This document shows positions 1-11,711 of a DNA stretch of 64,000 bases, piece by piece (position 1 is the first letter of the stretch; every line of letters starts with the position of its first letter). The position numbers and the translations under genes were made by a program. This DNA comes from Hedera helix. Its lineage: Eukaryota > Streptophyta > Magnoliopsida > Apiales > Araliaceae. Below the pieces are notes generated by a model. That model saw only the letters and a program-made list of their open reading frames with translations. It had not been told where the DNA came from and made no database searches. The stretch lies in assembly GCA_947179155.2 (NCBI GenBank), contig OX359282.1:11308533-11372532 (forward strand), written 5' to 3'.

Positions 1-857
1 ACTATTAGACTCATAAATCATCTTGTAAGGAAGCAGGATCCAATTCCTTAATTTTCTTCCCTATCGTCTGGAGTGTTCTTTCTTTATAACTTTCTCTTGA
101 CATTTTCATTTAGCATAACACAGTAGTATTAAATACCCCTCTATAGATTTTAGGCATATACTTTTAATGCCAACACATAATCCATCACTTAAAATTCGTT
201 AACATATTCTTCCTTGGTACGTAGTACCCCATCATTTATACAGATACACACTTTTAAGCATTCTTTTGCTTACTAACCATACACACAATTATTAGTCACC
301 TTTCTTCAAATCATTTGATAGCCTAAATGCTATCTCTCGATCTTCTCATTCAACCTACATTCTTCAAACTTCCATACTTTCATCACCTTGTCTCTCTATC
401 AACCATTTGTATATTTCAACTTATTTGTTTAACCCATCATTTCATCTCTATTTACTCCGATCATTTTTACTACTATAGATCCATATAGATCAATCTTCTT
501 AAGATATCCTCAATGTCCTCGAATCATTCATTTATACCTTAACATCATTTCCTTCTATTTTACCTTAGTCACATTTACAACTGATCACTTATTCCTATCT
601 ATACTCCATAGATTTAGTATCTCTAAATCATCACTCTCTTTTCTTCATTCTTCTTTTCTAAATCATTGCTTAATTCTTACTTTCGGATCATCTTTCGAAT
701 CCTCATACTCCTTTGATCTAATATCAGATCATTTCTTACATGTACATAACTTTTCTTACTTGATGAATTTCCACAATCCATCTCTTAAACTCTTTATGAG
801 TTTTCTTATCTTCTCTACGGTCATAATTCTAAGGTTTTTCCCCCCCACCTAAGGTTT
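1..857 (-). mobile_element. Internal leader of minus-strand LTR element NA2 (partial)
   Basis: On the minus strand this continues from the NA2 primer-binding site at 7974-7984 once solo LTR S1 (863-7961) and one copy of its ATAAC duplication are removed. The first ~50 nt after the PBS (ATAAACCTTAGGTGG and following) match the leader after the Tek1 PBS at 41406-41430. The rest is purine-rich on the minus strand, with frequent stops and no gag, protease or RT motif. The start of ORF0, found within ~230 nt of the PBS in Tek1 and Tek2, is absent here. NA2 is therefore probably a non-autonomous or heavily decayed relative. Its 3' LTR lies left of the window. Confidence 0.7.
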
Positions 858-1167
858 ATAACTGTGACGCCCCCAAATCCGGGTCCCTTGAACCTCGGGT
901 TCGGTGCTCACGTGACTATTCTACCCTGTTATCTCATGCATCCAATCTGACAAAATAATAATAAACTTAATTTACATTAATTCATAACTAATCCCAGGTT
1001 CTACGTACCTTTATACATACAAGCTGTCGTAGCTGACAAATTACAAAATATAATAATAATACAACATTATCTAATGATACATCTACGGCTGACCGACTTT
1101 TCCTTTCCCTTTATCCACATCTGATCCCTCTGCCTTCTCTGACTTAACTGAAATATCATGAATGAAA

Positions 1168-1197
1168 GCAAAAATGAGCATAAACAGCTCAACAAGT
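1168..1197 (-). promoter_or_regulatory. Conserved LTR hairpin motif (S1 copy)
   Basis: Read on the minus strand this is ACTTGTTGAGC, a short loop, then TGCTCATTTTTGC. It matches the motif found once in every Tekay-type LTR in the window, about 300 nt before the LTR 3' end. Function unknown. Confidence 0.6.
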
Positions 1198-2114
1198 ACA
1201 ACAACGAATAATATCATGATACTTATAAATGAATAATGAAAGTCATAAACAATTTTATTAAATTATGCATGATAATTGAACGAATATAAATAAACTGGAT
1301 TATTGAAATAAGCTGATCAACATTAGTTCAATATATGAACAAGAATCAGAAATTGACTTTACATGAATACTGGAACAATAAGATTTACTTGCTGCACGGT
1401 CACAAAACCAAGAACTCGTTTAGAACAATATCAATCGTATAGAATGATATTGCCCAGGTTAATCAAAAGACTGTTGTTCCAATTAGATGTGTACTCTGGG
1501 TGATTAGCCCATTGTACCTTTATATTGTGCACAACATAAACATCTAGCGACGCAACCACGTCATAAAAATTATAATTATTCCCCCTTTTGTAGGGTTGTT
1601 CTATTACAGCATATCATAGAATCCGCACCACAGCAATGTGGATTGGAGCACATAACAATGAACATTTGATTTCAACATATATCATGCTATGTGTCTAGCT
1701 AGAATCAAGATTGGCATCGACCTTTTCAAATTAGTTCAATAGTGAATGAACTTTACATAATAATTTAAATGAATAACATGGATGTCTGTTCAAGAACTGC
1801 AAATAAAAGTTCCATTAGAAAACTTGCCTTCGTCCTCGTCTATCACAATTGGTATATTATTATCCCGTCTATAACCTATATGACCACAATATTGGTTCAT
1901 GCATTAGTTACATACACATGCATGCCATAACTTGCTAAACAAGCTACCCGTTAACGTTACATAACCCCAATCACATAACACATTGTTTATCTATGTATTA
2001 ATATATACCATATTGATTATTTTTATCAAATTATGGTTTACATATGTGTTTCTATCATTAAATATCAAAATATTGCATTTTGGAATTAAAATTTAATTTT
2101 TTTCCAAGGTGGCA

Positions 2115-2275
2115 GGACTGCGCCCCGACGCCATAGATCGCGCCCCCAGCGAAATCCTCTCGGCCAGACAGCGTCCTGGCGACCTCTGATTTCGCCCCTA
2201 GCGAGATCCTTGCATCCACACTGCGCCCCGATGCAGTCACCAGCACAAAAACCCGCGCTCCAGCGCCATGCTGCA
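2115..2275 (-). repeat. GC-rich palindromic island in S1
   Basis: A GC-rich block inside AT-rich LTR sequence. On the minus strand it repeats GGGGCGCAGT and ATCTCGCT/ATTTCGCT words, which it shares with the islands of NA1 (23493-23655) and NA2 (~12762-12822). The short minus-strand reading frame through it looks fortuitous. Confidence 0.6.
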
Positions 2276-3726
2276 GAATCAGAAAAATTTTTCTTTCCAA
2301 AAATGATGTTATCTTTGGCCCTAACTTGAATTTATTGATTCCAACATTTCACATAGCACATATAACATATAATTGACTTGCGTGGGTCTTTGAAACTTTT
2401 AAAAATCATCATTTGGCCCTATTTTTTCAAATAATTCATTTTGGTCACCGGTTAACGTTTTAAAACGTTCGAAATGGTCATTTATCGCCGTATGTATCAA
2501 ATGGTTCCCAAATTGGTTCTAACACGTGTATTTACGTATAACTTACATGTTTAGCCTCGTTTGACACTCAATTAACCAAAATGGCCAATAATCACACATT
2601 GGTTGCATTTTCACCAATTTAACATAATTTCCTTCATAAACCAACTTTGGATTCTTGCACACTAACCACATATATGTCAACACATCCTCATTTAGCAACT
2701 TTGTCTGCATGTATAGCTTCTACATGCACCTTCCAAAACACTTTATAGATTATAATTTGATTTAGGCACAAAATATAGCCTAATATTCAATCAACCTTCC
2801 CAAAACATAACGTTTATGTAACGCCCCCAAAATCCCCGCGCTTTCGATGCGGCGGACCTTGTGCGTTAATTTCGTACATCTATCGACTTAACCAATGATC
2901 CCATAATCATATTGGTTGAATTAGTCTTATTTTAGACTATACATTAAAAATTTCTCTTAACTTTGTCCCTGGATCTTAACTTGATCTCAGTCTCAAGTAT
3001 ATAAGTATCAACTTGCATTTCATCTGTATAAATGGATAAAACCATATATAACGGTTTAATTTTAACCTTAGAATTTAAATATTCTATAACTTTACATGTT
3101 CCAACATCCACGGTATTAAATCATTAGGACGGCTCTTGGGAACAGAGAATCTCGCGGTAAATGTTTGTATCTTCACCCGTGATAAATGTTTGCATCTTTA
3201 TCCGTGACAAATGGTTGTATCTTTGTCCGGTGCAAAATTCTTTTTCCGTACAGAACATTACCCAACTAGTTAAAACCCTCATTCGAAACATATTTGTTTA
3301 TAGTGATATCTCTTCATATCAATAATCCTACTTATATGGTATTCAGAATAGTAATAACGAGTTATACCTGGGTCTGAGGAACCTTAACGATGGATTTGAC
3401 CAGTCAACATCGCTTAGTCCTGTCTCGGATGTACAACACTCATAAGTTATTTACTGATCCTCATCCAGATAAGTAGATCATTATCAATACTATGTTAAGT
3501 CTTAACAATTCTAGGTTATATCAAAATAAAGACATAACAACATTCTGATGATAATAATTTATATCATTCATTCAATATTCGGTTACATGTTTGTTTGTTC
3601 GTATTACAACAGTCGTTATGACTTATACAAATACAAGTAATAAACATGAAAACCTAATCTACGCTTCATCTTTACGTTCATGATCTTCTTAACGTTCATC
3701 TTTAATCTGCAAATAAGGTTTTATTC

Positions 3727-3755
3727 GCAAGAATGAGCACGACGGCTCAGCAAGT
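3727..3755 (-). promoter_or_regulatory. Conserved LTR hairpin motif (DEL1 copy)
   Basis: Minus-strand reading ACTTGCTGAGC, loop CGTC, GTGCTCATTCTTGC. The TGAGC/GCTCA arms and both CTTGC flanks are intact. Confidence 0.6.
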
Positions 3756-4773
3756 CTAACATACAACACATACGCAGTTTATGCTTTCATATAAACTTTA
3801 ACATGCCTTGACTTAATATAATTCTCCATTTAGTATCACATATAACTCGCATTCGAACAATTTATATCACATTGACAAACAAAGTGTATAAATCATGTTC
3901 ATAAATCGTAAACATAACGCATAACAGTTAGAAGGCTTGTAAACATCAGTTAAAGACTTCACATATCATCTATTGCATAATAACATGACATTACACATCT
4001 CATTTATCATTTTACAATACTAAACAAGTAGCACATAGGAAGAGTTAGAAGACTTGCCTTAAAACCATGTTAGGGTTTTCCCGGGAAATCGTTAAACGCC
4101 TACAAAAAGGGTTACGCAACCCCGAATGTTAGTTTATCAAATTTTCCTTTTGAATAAGTCTTAGAATAACTTAACTAGACTATTTCCATAGGTGAAATTA
4201 TTTGGAAAATTGGCTAACTCAAAAACTCATTTTTAAGCCAAATTTTCGGATTTGGGCAGATTGTTAGACTGCCAGACCCCGGCTCGGTTAAACGGCCATA
4301 ACTTCTTCGTTTTTAAACATTTTTTAGTCGTTCAAAATTTCACGCGTTCATAACTTCCGTATCTACAAATTTCATTCAGACAAAAGTTTGAGATTCCTTA
4401 CTGATTTACACATATTTCCCAGTAATGGGACTGATCTAAAACTGATTCATATTTCTGACCTCTTTTACAGTGACAGCCATAACTTTGTCATACGAAAACA
4501 TTTTTGAGTGATTCTTGAGTCTAAATTGCATAGAATTTCATTTTCTACAACTTTCATTTAGGTGTCTAAGGCAGATTCAGAAATTAAATTTTCGGAAATT
4601 ACCAAAAATATTCTGCTAGTATATTAGACTTAACTTTCTTTGATCCGATTGGTAAAACATGATACCTCAAGCATTAATTTGCTAAGATAACATGTTCTAA
4701 CACTTCGTATCACTTCATAACATAAAAATAACAAAATCATAAACCTACTTATATAAGATTTCATGACTTTTTC

Positions 4774-5313
4774 TCAAGAACACGAAGAACGAATCGAAGA
4801 ACACGAAGAACAAAGTTTCATCGTCCTTCGTTTCGACTACTAAAACTTGATGCCACAAGCATTATTTAGCAAGGCCATCATGTTTCATCATCCCATAACA
4901 CTAAATTACCAAATCATAAACCTACTTATGTAGAAATTATGACTTTTGCTCAAGAACACACGAAGAACACGAAGAACGAAAAATCGTACATGGTAACGAC
5001 TTATGTTCTTGAGCTTTTGGATTTCATACTTGAAATAATTTGAGCATTATAACTGCTTACATATGTGATTATAACACTTTATAATTGACAAAATTTGGTC
5101 ATTATAACGACGTGTTTACTTAATTATAACAATTTATAATAATACTCCAGAACATACGAAGAACACGGAGAACGGATAAACCGTACATGGATACGACGTA
5201 TGTTCTTGAACTTTAAACTATGAAATGAAATTTGACATAACAACGACTTACTCAAGTCATAAGGAACACGGAGAACGAAAAATCGTACATGGCTACGACT
5301 TATGTTCTTGAGC
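4774..5313 (-). repeat. Tandem stem-loop array in DEL1 LTR
   Basis: Units at 4948-5014, 5145-5210 and 5251-5313, with a partial one near 4774-4815. Each is an inverted repeat closed by GCTCAAGAAC/GTTCTTGAGC-type arms around a CATGTACG...GTTCTTCGTGTTCTT core. They lie downstream of the TATA box, so an LTR transcript would carry them. S4 has the matching array at 28342-28712. Confidence 0.7.
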
Positions 5314-5479
5314 CTCATCGATAAAATAAAACTTTAAGCATAATAACGATTAAGAATCGTACCTTTTATTATTGCAAGCTTTAACTATTTCTTTGCAATC
5401 GATTCTTGTCTCACAAGAACTCTCTCTATATTTGCTCTTTAGCTTTCAAAATGGTAAAGAACTAATGAACTTAAGCCTT

Positions 5480-5489
5480 CTATTTATAG
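5480..5489 (-). promoter_or_regulatory. TATA box of DEL1 LTR
   Basis: CTATAAATAG on the minus strand, at the position equivalent to the S4 TATA box (28135-28143), upstream of the stem-loop array. Confidence 0.6.
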
Positions 5490-5734
5490 GAAAACCAAGG
5501 GTCGGGGTAGTTTGGTCATTAGTTTAAAAGACCAATGGTCTTTTAGTCTTTTCTCCCTAGCGTTTGCATCATCGCTTACATCACCCTTCTTCTAATTGGT
5601 CGATTCATTTTCACTTGGATTTAGTTCCAAACAAATCGTGCTAGTTCTTTTTCAGTTAGTGTAATCGTGCTAGATCTCCTTAGTTTAGTTACACTAACTT
5701 AGTTACACATAAACTAGTTTGATTTCAACTAATT

Positions 5735-5945
5735 AATTAAATAGTATAATACATTAGTATTTATACGTATTTCTTCCGTATAATACATCGTATAATATTC
5801 GTATTCTACTGGTATGATACGTCGTATTATTCTCGTATTAATCTCGTATAATCCTTCGTATAATCCTCGTATTATACATTACAATATACATTTATTATTC
5901 TCGTATTCCTTCCGTATTCGCTACGTATTCATCCCGTATACGTGA
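5735..5945 (-). repeat. CGTATAAT-type minisatellite in DEL1 U3
   Basis: A run of degenerate 10-14 bp units built on CGTATAATxx/CGTATTxx upstream of the TATA box. S4 has the equivalent at about 27715-27900. Confidence 0.65.
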
Positions 5946-6844
5946 ATAGTAATCTCCATAAATTATTTTGGGTAAAAATTTTGTTGGTCAGAATGCATCT
6001 ACTGTCAATAAAAATGCTATTCAGGAATGTGAATTTTCAAAATTCGAAAGAAAATTTTCCAAATGAATAATGTTTTACACGTTTTTCGAGTAAAACTTTT
6101 ATTGGCTAAATAATATCTATACTTCATATAAATGCTATTTCGTGAAATACGATATATCAAAATATCGAAAAGAACAGTCAAAAAGACAATAAATGTTTTC
6201 TCGTAAATCGTGACATTTTCGTCTTTTTCTCCAGAAAATTTTATTGATTCCCTGATATCTAAACCTCATATTAACACTATATCGTGAAATACAAGAAGTC
6301 CTATAGATGAAAGAAACAGTCAAACGAATGAAAAACGTCACCTCGTGAATAGTGCTTTTACACGTTTTTCGAGAAAAACTTTTATTGACTGTTACGTGTT
6401 TTCAAATCGTGGGAAGGTTGAATCTTGAAACGGAATGTCAATTTGACCTTCACATTTTGCTCAAGGGCCTAGGTTATTTCCTAGGGTTTAGACCCTCGGG
6501 TTAGGGTTTAGGTTTTAACTCTTTTTCCAATTTAGGTTTTTGTCCTAAATTGACTTCTGATTTTTAATAAGTGTTAAGGTTAACTACTCAAACCAAAACA
6601 CAAAATCCTACACATAGATAATTCACATATCACATTTAAAAGCTCAATTCAAGCTTTACTAATCACATAACACATAGTTTAGGTTAAACAGTTTAACCTC
6701 TTAGTTATATACGATCGTAGTTTCGAGTCGTATATATTCTTTAAGATAGCTCAAGGTATGCTTGAGCAATCGATCTTAGGTTTTGAATTGACAACCTTTG
6801 CTTAAATCTTGTTAGATCATTTTGGAAATATTTGGGATATTACA

Positions 6845-6859
6845 TTCAACCCAACTTAC
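6845..6859 (-). other. Polypurine tract of DEL1
   Basis: Minus-strand GTAAGTTGGGTTGAA lies directly before the LTR start TGTAATATCCC. It is preceded by AATTTCGAGGACGAAATT, the stretch commonly seen at the 3' end of chromovirus interiors. Confidence 0.6.
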
Positions 6860-7973
6860 AGGAATTTCGTCCTCGAAATTAACTTTACAATTACTTTAGT
6901 CATTTAATATCATATTTATAAGTGCTATAAATATTCAGGATATTACAGTTTATACCAGCTAGGTCTCTTTGATGCTCTCTAGCACATGATAATGCATGTA
7001 TTATATATCTTCATCCTCTCAAACTAGGTTTTCATCATGTTTAAGTTGAACACTTAATCATGCTTTAAATCATAACTTTTAACTTGAATACACATATGAA
7101 TAGTGCACCACCTTTGGTTTCAACACATATAGGCTTAAGGTTTCATGACCAACTAATCAAATAACACATAAGCTCAAAAAATTCCCATAGTCAACATGTA
7201 TAGCCAAAGTTACATGCATGACTACTTCATCTCTTGAATTTAAGCACATAACTAACAAGTCTCATGACTTGAATACAATTGATACCTTCTTTTGGTTAAT
7301 CTTCTCTTTGCTAAGAACCTCACAAGTGATAGATTTGTTGGCTTAGAATCCCTCTCTTGTGCACTTTTTTTCTCGAATTCCTCCAAGTTCCTTGAAGCTT
7401 TAGCTCCTTTCTCCCTTCTCTCATTCTCTCTCGAAAGTTCTTGCTTGGCTTTGCAAATATAAGCACTTGATACTTGTAAACATTGCATACTTGAATTATA
7501 TAATCTTCCAACAACTAACCATGCATGGTTAGTTTAACTCATGCATGGTTAGGGACATTTAGGTCATCTCACCTTAATAGCTAGGGACATAATAGTCAAT
7601 TCTCACCACAAGGATATCATGGTCCTTTTTCAAATTATCAAGGGCATCATGGTCATTAATCCAATTGAGGATTCATATGTCATTAATTATATTGCCAAGG
7701 ACATTTTATTCAAATGTCTAAAATCCTAGAGAATTTATTCTCCCTTAATTCAATTCTTGCTCAATTTTAATCCAATTTTTCTCATTTAAATTCCAATAAA
7801 AATCCATTTTGCTCCCACTTTATTTCTTTACACTTGAATTTAATTCAATCATCCAATATCATACAATTGGCTTGTCCTAAAATACTTGTCACACCTCAAA
7901 ATATTTAATTTCCATTAATAACATATAAATTTACAATAAGGTAAAAATACAAGTCATTACAATAACCTATCAG

Positions 7974-7984
7974 TTCTGATACCA
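7974..7984 (-). other. Primer-binding site of NA2 (tRNA-iMet type)
   Basis: Minus-strand TGGTATCAGAA is 3 nt from the end of the 5' LTR at 7988 and matches TGGTATCAGAGC at 10 of its 11 positions. It fixes NA2 orientation as minus. Confidence 0.8.
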
Positions 7985-8307
7985 ACTTGTGAGGACCCCA
8001 AATCCGGGTTCTTTAACCTCAGGTTTGGTTCTCACTGTACAATACTCAACAACAATGAAATACATAAATTGTATTCAAACTTCGCGGAATAATACAAAAG
8101 GTTCCTTATCAAAAGGCTACACTTCCCAAGGTCTATTAACCTTAATCGTAACATTACATATCTTAAGGGAAATATAAAAGATTTACAAAGGAACTACATA
8201 ACAGTAATTTAAATCTAGCATGCATCTACTAATCTACGCATTTGCTTTCCCCTTGCCTTTGTCTGGTTTAGAACATTCGGCCTTAGCTGAAATATAGTCA
8301 TGATATA

Positions 8308-8339
8308 GCAAAAATGAGCAACTAAATGGCTCAACAAGT
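8308..8339 (-). promoter_or_regulatory. Conserved LTR hairpin motif (NA2 copy)
   Basis: Minus-strand ACTTGTTGAGC, loop, TGCTCATTTTTGC, followed by TATATCATGA and TTTCAG, as in S5 and S1. Confidence 0.6.
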
Positions 8340-9129
8340 TTATAAACAATTAACATAAGATATATCATGATGAAGGGAAATAACTTCAAGGTTTTCAACA
8401 ATAACAATTGTGAAAGATATCAAAAATCAATGTTCAATATAAGAATGGATTGACTCTTTACTGCTGAATGGTCTTTAATGATTATGAACTGCTACTAAGG
8501 TAGAATAGACATACAATGTCTGACACCTTGTTAAAAATAACGGGACACTCGAGGGGATCAATCCTTTCATGTCCTATGTATATGCATCACATTTAGATTT
8601 CTTGCGCAAATTCGGTTACCCGACAATATAAAAATCCCCTTTAACTAGGGTTGTTCTTTCTCAGTCTTACTGTAAGAATTCGCACCAGCCAATGATTTGG
8701 ATAAGCTTTTATAATATTCAATTTGATGAATTTAAACATGCATTTGTCTAGCTGAAACAATTATCTTAGACATCCTTAAACAGTTCATGAATTTATGAAC
8801 TATAACAGTTGCAAAAGTACTATGTGCGAATACAATAACCAATAATGAGGTGGAATAATTTTAGATAATTAATCCACTTTAAGTTCTGTCAAATAACTAC
8901 GAGTGTAGAATTTGCTCAACATTAATTTGAATATCTTAATGTAAATAAAGTTGAAGGATACTTGCAACAATAAATACAAGTTAAGGTGTAGAAAACTTGT
9001 CTCGTGCGTCGTCTACGGCTAACCAATTTAATTTAATAATCCTTGAACGGACCTAACAATTTAAATCAGTTTGATCTTAAATTAGTATCATATACACATA
9101 AGTATGATGACCTTTATAACTCTTACGAA

Positions 9130-9571
9130 CCACATAATTGAATAATTATAGGTATTAAAACACTCACGAAATATTATCACTACTTGATAATATTTCAAAC
9201 ACAAAGAACCTATATTAACTATTTAATATATTTCAAACAATTATCTAATATTATTAACGAATTAATAATATTTTATTAGCCTTGTAGTATAATTCATCAT
9301 TTAATAATACCTTATAAATCTTTTAAGATTAACTAATATTATTAATTATTTAATAATATTTTATTCATTATCTAATATTATTAACCATTTAATAATATTT
9401 TACCCTCTTAATAATATTATTAATCCTTTAATAATATCTTTATCCTTAGTTAATATTATTAATCATTTAATAATATTTCAATCATGTAATAACATTATTA
9501 ATAATGTCTTACTCTTCAAATAATTATTTATCAAATAATATCTTCAATAACTTATAAATATTATTATCCAT
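9130..9571 (-). repeat. AT-rich tandem array in NA2 LTR, left part
   Basis: Degenerate ~20-25 bp units of the form TTAATAATATTATTAATCATTT, self-complementary at many scales. The array is interrupted by the Tat-like solo LTR and resumes at 11712. Confidence 0.75.
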
Positions 9572-11711
9572 TGTCGATGCCGGGATTTTCGTCGTTTCGT
9601 TTTTTAATATTAAAAGTCCTTTCCAATTTTAGCCTTTAGATTAAGATGTGATTTTTTGAAAAGGGTCGGCTTAGTGTCGACGGGGTTTCGAAAGGTCGAT
9701 TTTTTAATGAGCCAATTGACCAGAGTCGCCAGTTGGTATATTTGAAAATGGACGTACCAACTCATTCGAATTTTGTTTTCGTAATCACTGGCTCATATGT
9801 GACTCTGAATTAATTGGTCTGTGAACCGAGATTCATAGAGTTCGGGGGCTTGCTTAAGCGAGGGGAAGGTGTTAGGCACCCCCCGTCTTCTGTGAAATAC
9901 GGTTACCGCAATCTCGATGTTTTCCTATCATTTTAAAATCCTAAAAATGTGTGAGTTGAGTGTGTGTGCGTGTGTGTGCGTGCGTGCCTAGGTGATGGTT
10001 GTGATGAATTTTTGCATAAAAGTTGGCTTTGATTTTATATGGCAAATGTGTTTTGTCGGGAAAGCGTTTAGACGTCTTTTGCCCCAAATGACAAGGCTTC
10101 GCTTTTTAAAATAAAGATTGATTTTAATTTTGAAAACGATGAGGGTTTTTTATTAGATGTCATTTTTAGAAAATAATAGTTTTTTAAACTTTTGTCAAAT
10201 AGGAATCGAGACTATACATTGCCTTCTAACAGTAAACTCAAATAAAATGAAGGCAACTTCTAGAACTCTTTAACCCTATGCACAAAGTTTAATGAAAACG
10301 TTTTTCTATTTTTTACGAAAACATCTTTTATGACATTTCAAAACCAAATGGAGCCTTTTTGTCAAACAAGGATTAAAGTTCGCCGAAACTCTTAATTTTT
10401 AAACCTCGTGAATCTAATATCCTAATTTGATCACTTTTAGAAAATCTTCATTGTTTGCCTTATTTTAGAAAACCGTTTTTTGTGTCGTAAATCAAAACAA
10501 GCATCCAAAACGTGTCGGGGCTACCCATGGGCATGTGAGCCATCTAAATAACTCCAAACACCCACAATCACATATTTTATTATTACGGGGCCTTAACCCG
10601 ATCACGGTTTGGTGTCGCTTTAAGGCCCGATATTACATATATACAACCATGGACCCTATACAACGATTACATCCACCAAAAATGTCCATCATCGGGATTT
10701 GATCACGAGGATCTCCTCCCTAGGCTCACAGTTACCCAAATCACTGCATAACCATACCAAGGCAAATCTAACGGTACTAGGCTTATTATTACATTACACA
10801 ACTCAAGGATCGCAAACCCAACACTACGAACTATTCATTACCACAGTAAACGATATATCACCGTACGGATATCATCGGGGCATTAGGAGGAAGTTACGTT
10901 CCAATAGAACCCTCGCTAATAACCCCTAATCCACGGATTATCATCAATATAACAACATACTACATTAAGCAACCCAAAACACAATATTATAATAACAATA
11001 TAAGCAAAAAATCAACCAAAACACCCTTTTTTCACCTTACAATACACCGACAAAAGCTTTATATTTCACGATTGAACCAAAACCACACGAATACTTGAAT
11101 ATTTTACAAGAAAAACAAGTTTCTCACTTGGATTTAACCAAACCCGAGCTCTTCTCTCGCCTTCTCGCCTGTTTCTCTCTCTTAAATTCTTAAGAAATTT
11201 TGCTTCATCTTCTTCTGCAGATCAAAAATGGCGTTGTATAGGTGATTCAAGGCAGCCGCAGGTACAACTGCGGCTGGCCGCAGATGCATCTGCGGCTGCC
11301 TGCTGTGGCCGCCCGCGCCGAATCCTCGGCTGTCGGGTTGTCTCCTTGAGCCGTGCAAATGTCACATTTGTCGGTGGCCGCAGGTGCACCTGCGGCTGCC
11401 CAACTTGCTTTTTTCAATTTTCGTGCCACGCGGTCTTAAATCGTCAACTTCTGCTGTATTAAATCGACCCCCGAACATCGTAAGCGTAGTGGCCATTAAT
11501 CGTCTTTTGTGATCAAATCAGGTTATTCTGGATCAACTGTTTGCCTTGACTCAAGTAACCTGATGCTCGTTGTTCGTTGTGGCGGCTTTGACCGTAAGTC
11601 GTTGGGGTGGCTTTGTGTTGGGGTCTACCTTCCTTTTCGCATGTCGGTTCAAGTGACGACTTTGCCCTCCTACCAGGGTTAGTAGAGAAGTGCAAAATTT
11701 GGGTGTCTACA
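9572..11711 (-). mobile_element. Tat/Ogre-like solo LTR nested in the NA2 LTR
   Basis: A 2,140-bp block with less AT bias, interrupting the AT array. It starts TGTCGATGCC, ends GTGTCTACA, and is flanked by TCCAT (9567-9571) and TCAAT (11712-11716), a 5-bp duplication with one mismatch. Plant Tat/Ogre-like LTRs often carry stretches like GAGTCGCCAGTTGGTATA and GGGGAAGGTGTTAGGCACC, both visible near 9725 and 9862; I recognise these from memory. Reading TGTAGACACCC as the LTR start makes it minus-oriented, but orientation is tentative. No PBS, PPT or coding domain remains. Confidence 0.7.
11255..11396. repeat. Three 20-bp palindromes in the Tat-like LTR
   Basis: At 11255-11274, 11277-11296 and 11377-11396 the arms GCCGCAG and CTGCGGC enclose the hexamers GTACAA, ATGCAT and GTGCAC. 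The second and third are perfect 20-bp palindromes. CAAATGTCACATTTG at 11356-11370 is another inverted repeat between them. Confidence 0.85.

Larger units (their letters stand above)
2817..6844 (-). repeat. 3' LTR of DEL1 (S4 family)
   Basis: A 4,028-bp LTR. In transcription order it has U3 with telobox-like words (6478-6523), CGTATAAT-type repeats (about 5735-5945), a TATA box (5480-5489), tandem stem-loops (4774-5313), the conserved TGAGC hairpin (3727-3755) and the 3' end at 2817. S4 has the same order. Confidence 0.8.
2817..6947 (-). mobile_element. Internally deleted LTR element DEL1, nested in S1
   Basis: Flanked by perfect GTTTA duplications (2812-2816, 6948-6952). On the minus strand it reads: a short LTR-like start at 6947 (TGTAATATCCTGAATATTT), ~60 nt, a 3'-internal tail (AATTTCGAGGACGAAATTCC), a polypurine tract, then a complete ~4.0 kb LTR (6844-2817) starting TGTAATATCCC and ending GGGGGCGTTACA. 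This is what remains if most of the 5' LTR and nearly all the interior were deleted while both outer ends survived. The LTR belongs to the same family as solo LTR S4 (27161-30600) in opposite orientation: both have the telobox U3, CGTATAAT minisatellite, TATA box and stem-loop array. Confidence 0.8.
863..7961 (-). mobile_element. Solo LTR S1, minus orientation, inserted in the NA2 leader
   Basis: On the minus strand it starts TGTAATGACTTG at 7961 and ends GGGGGCGTCACA at 863. It is flanked by perfect 5-bp duplications ATAAC (858-862 and 7962-7966). Removing it rejoins the NA2 PBS to its leader. About 2.96 kb belongs to S1 after subtracting the nested DEL1 element. There is no PBS, PPT or second LTR inside, so it is a solo LTR left by LTR-LTR recombination. 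It carries a GC-rich island at ~2115-2275 and the conserved hairpin at 1168-1197. Its start (a GTGTGACAAGT block then ACAAGCCAAT) resembles the starts of the Tek1 and NA1 LTRs. Confidence 0.88.

Noticed and set aside
2058..2300. 80-residue minus-strand frame in the S1 GC island
   Set aside because: The higher GC lowers stop frequency; the sequence is repetitive island words, not a protein pattern.
4774..5313. CRISPR-like regularly spaced repeats
   Set aside because: Units are imperfect hairpins in a plant LTR and the spacers are homologous to each other; there is no cas context.
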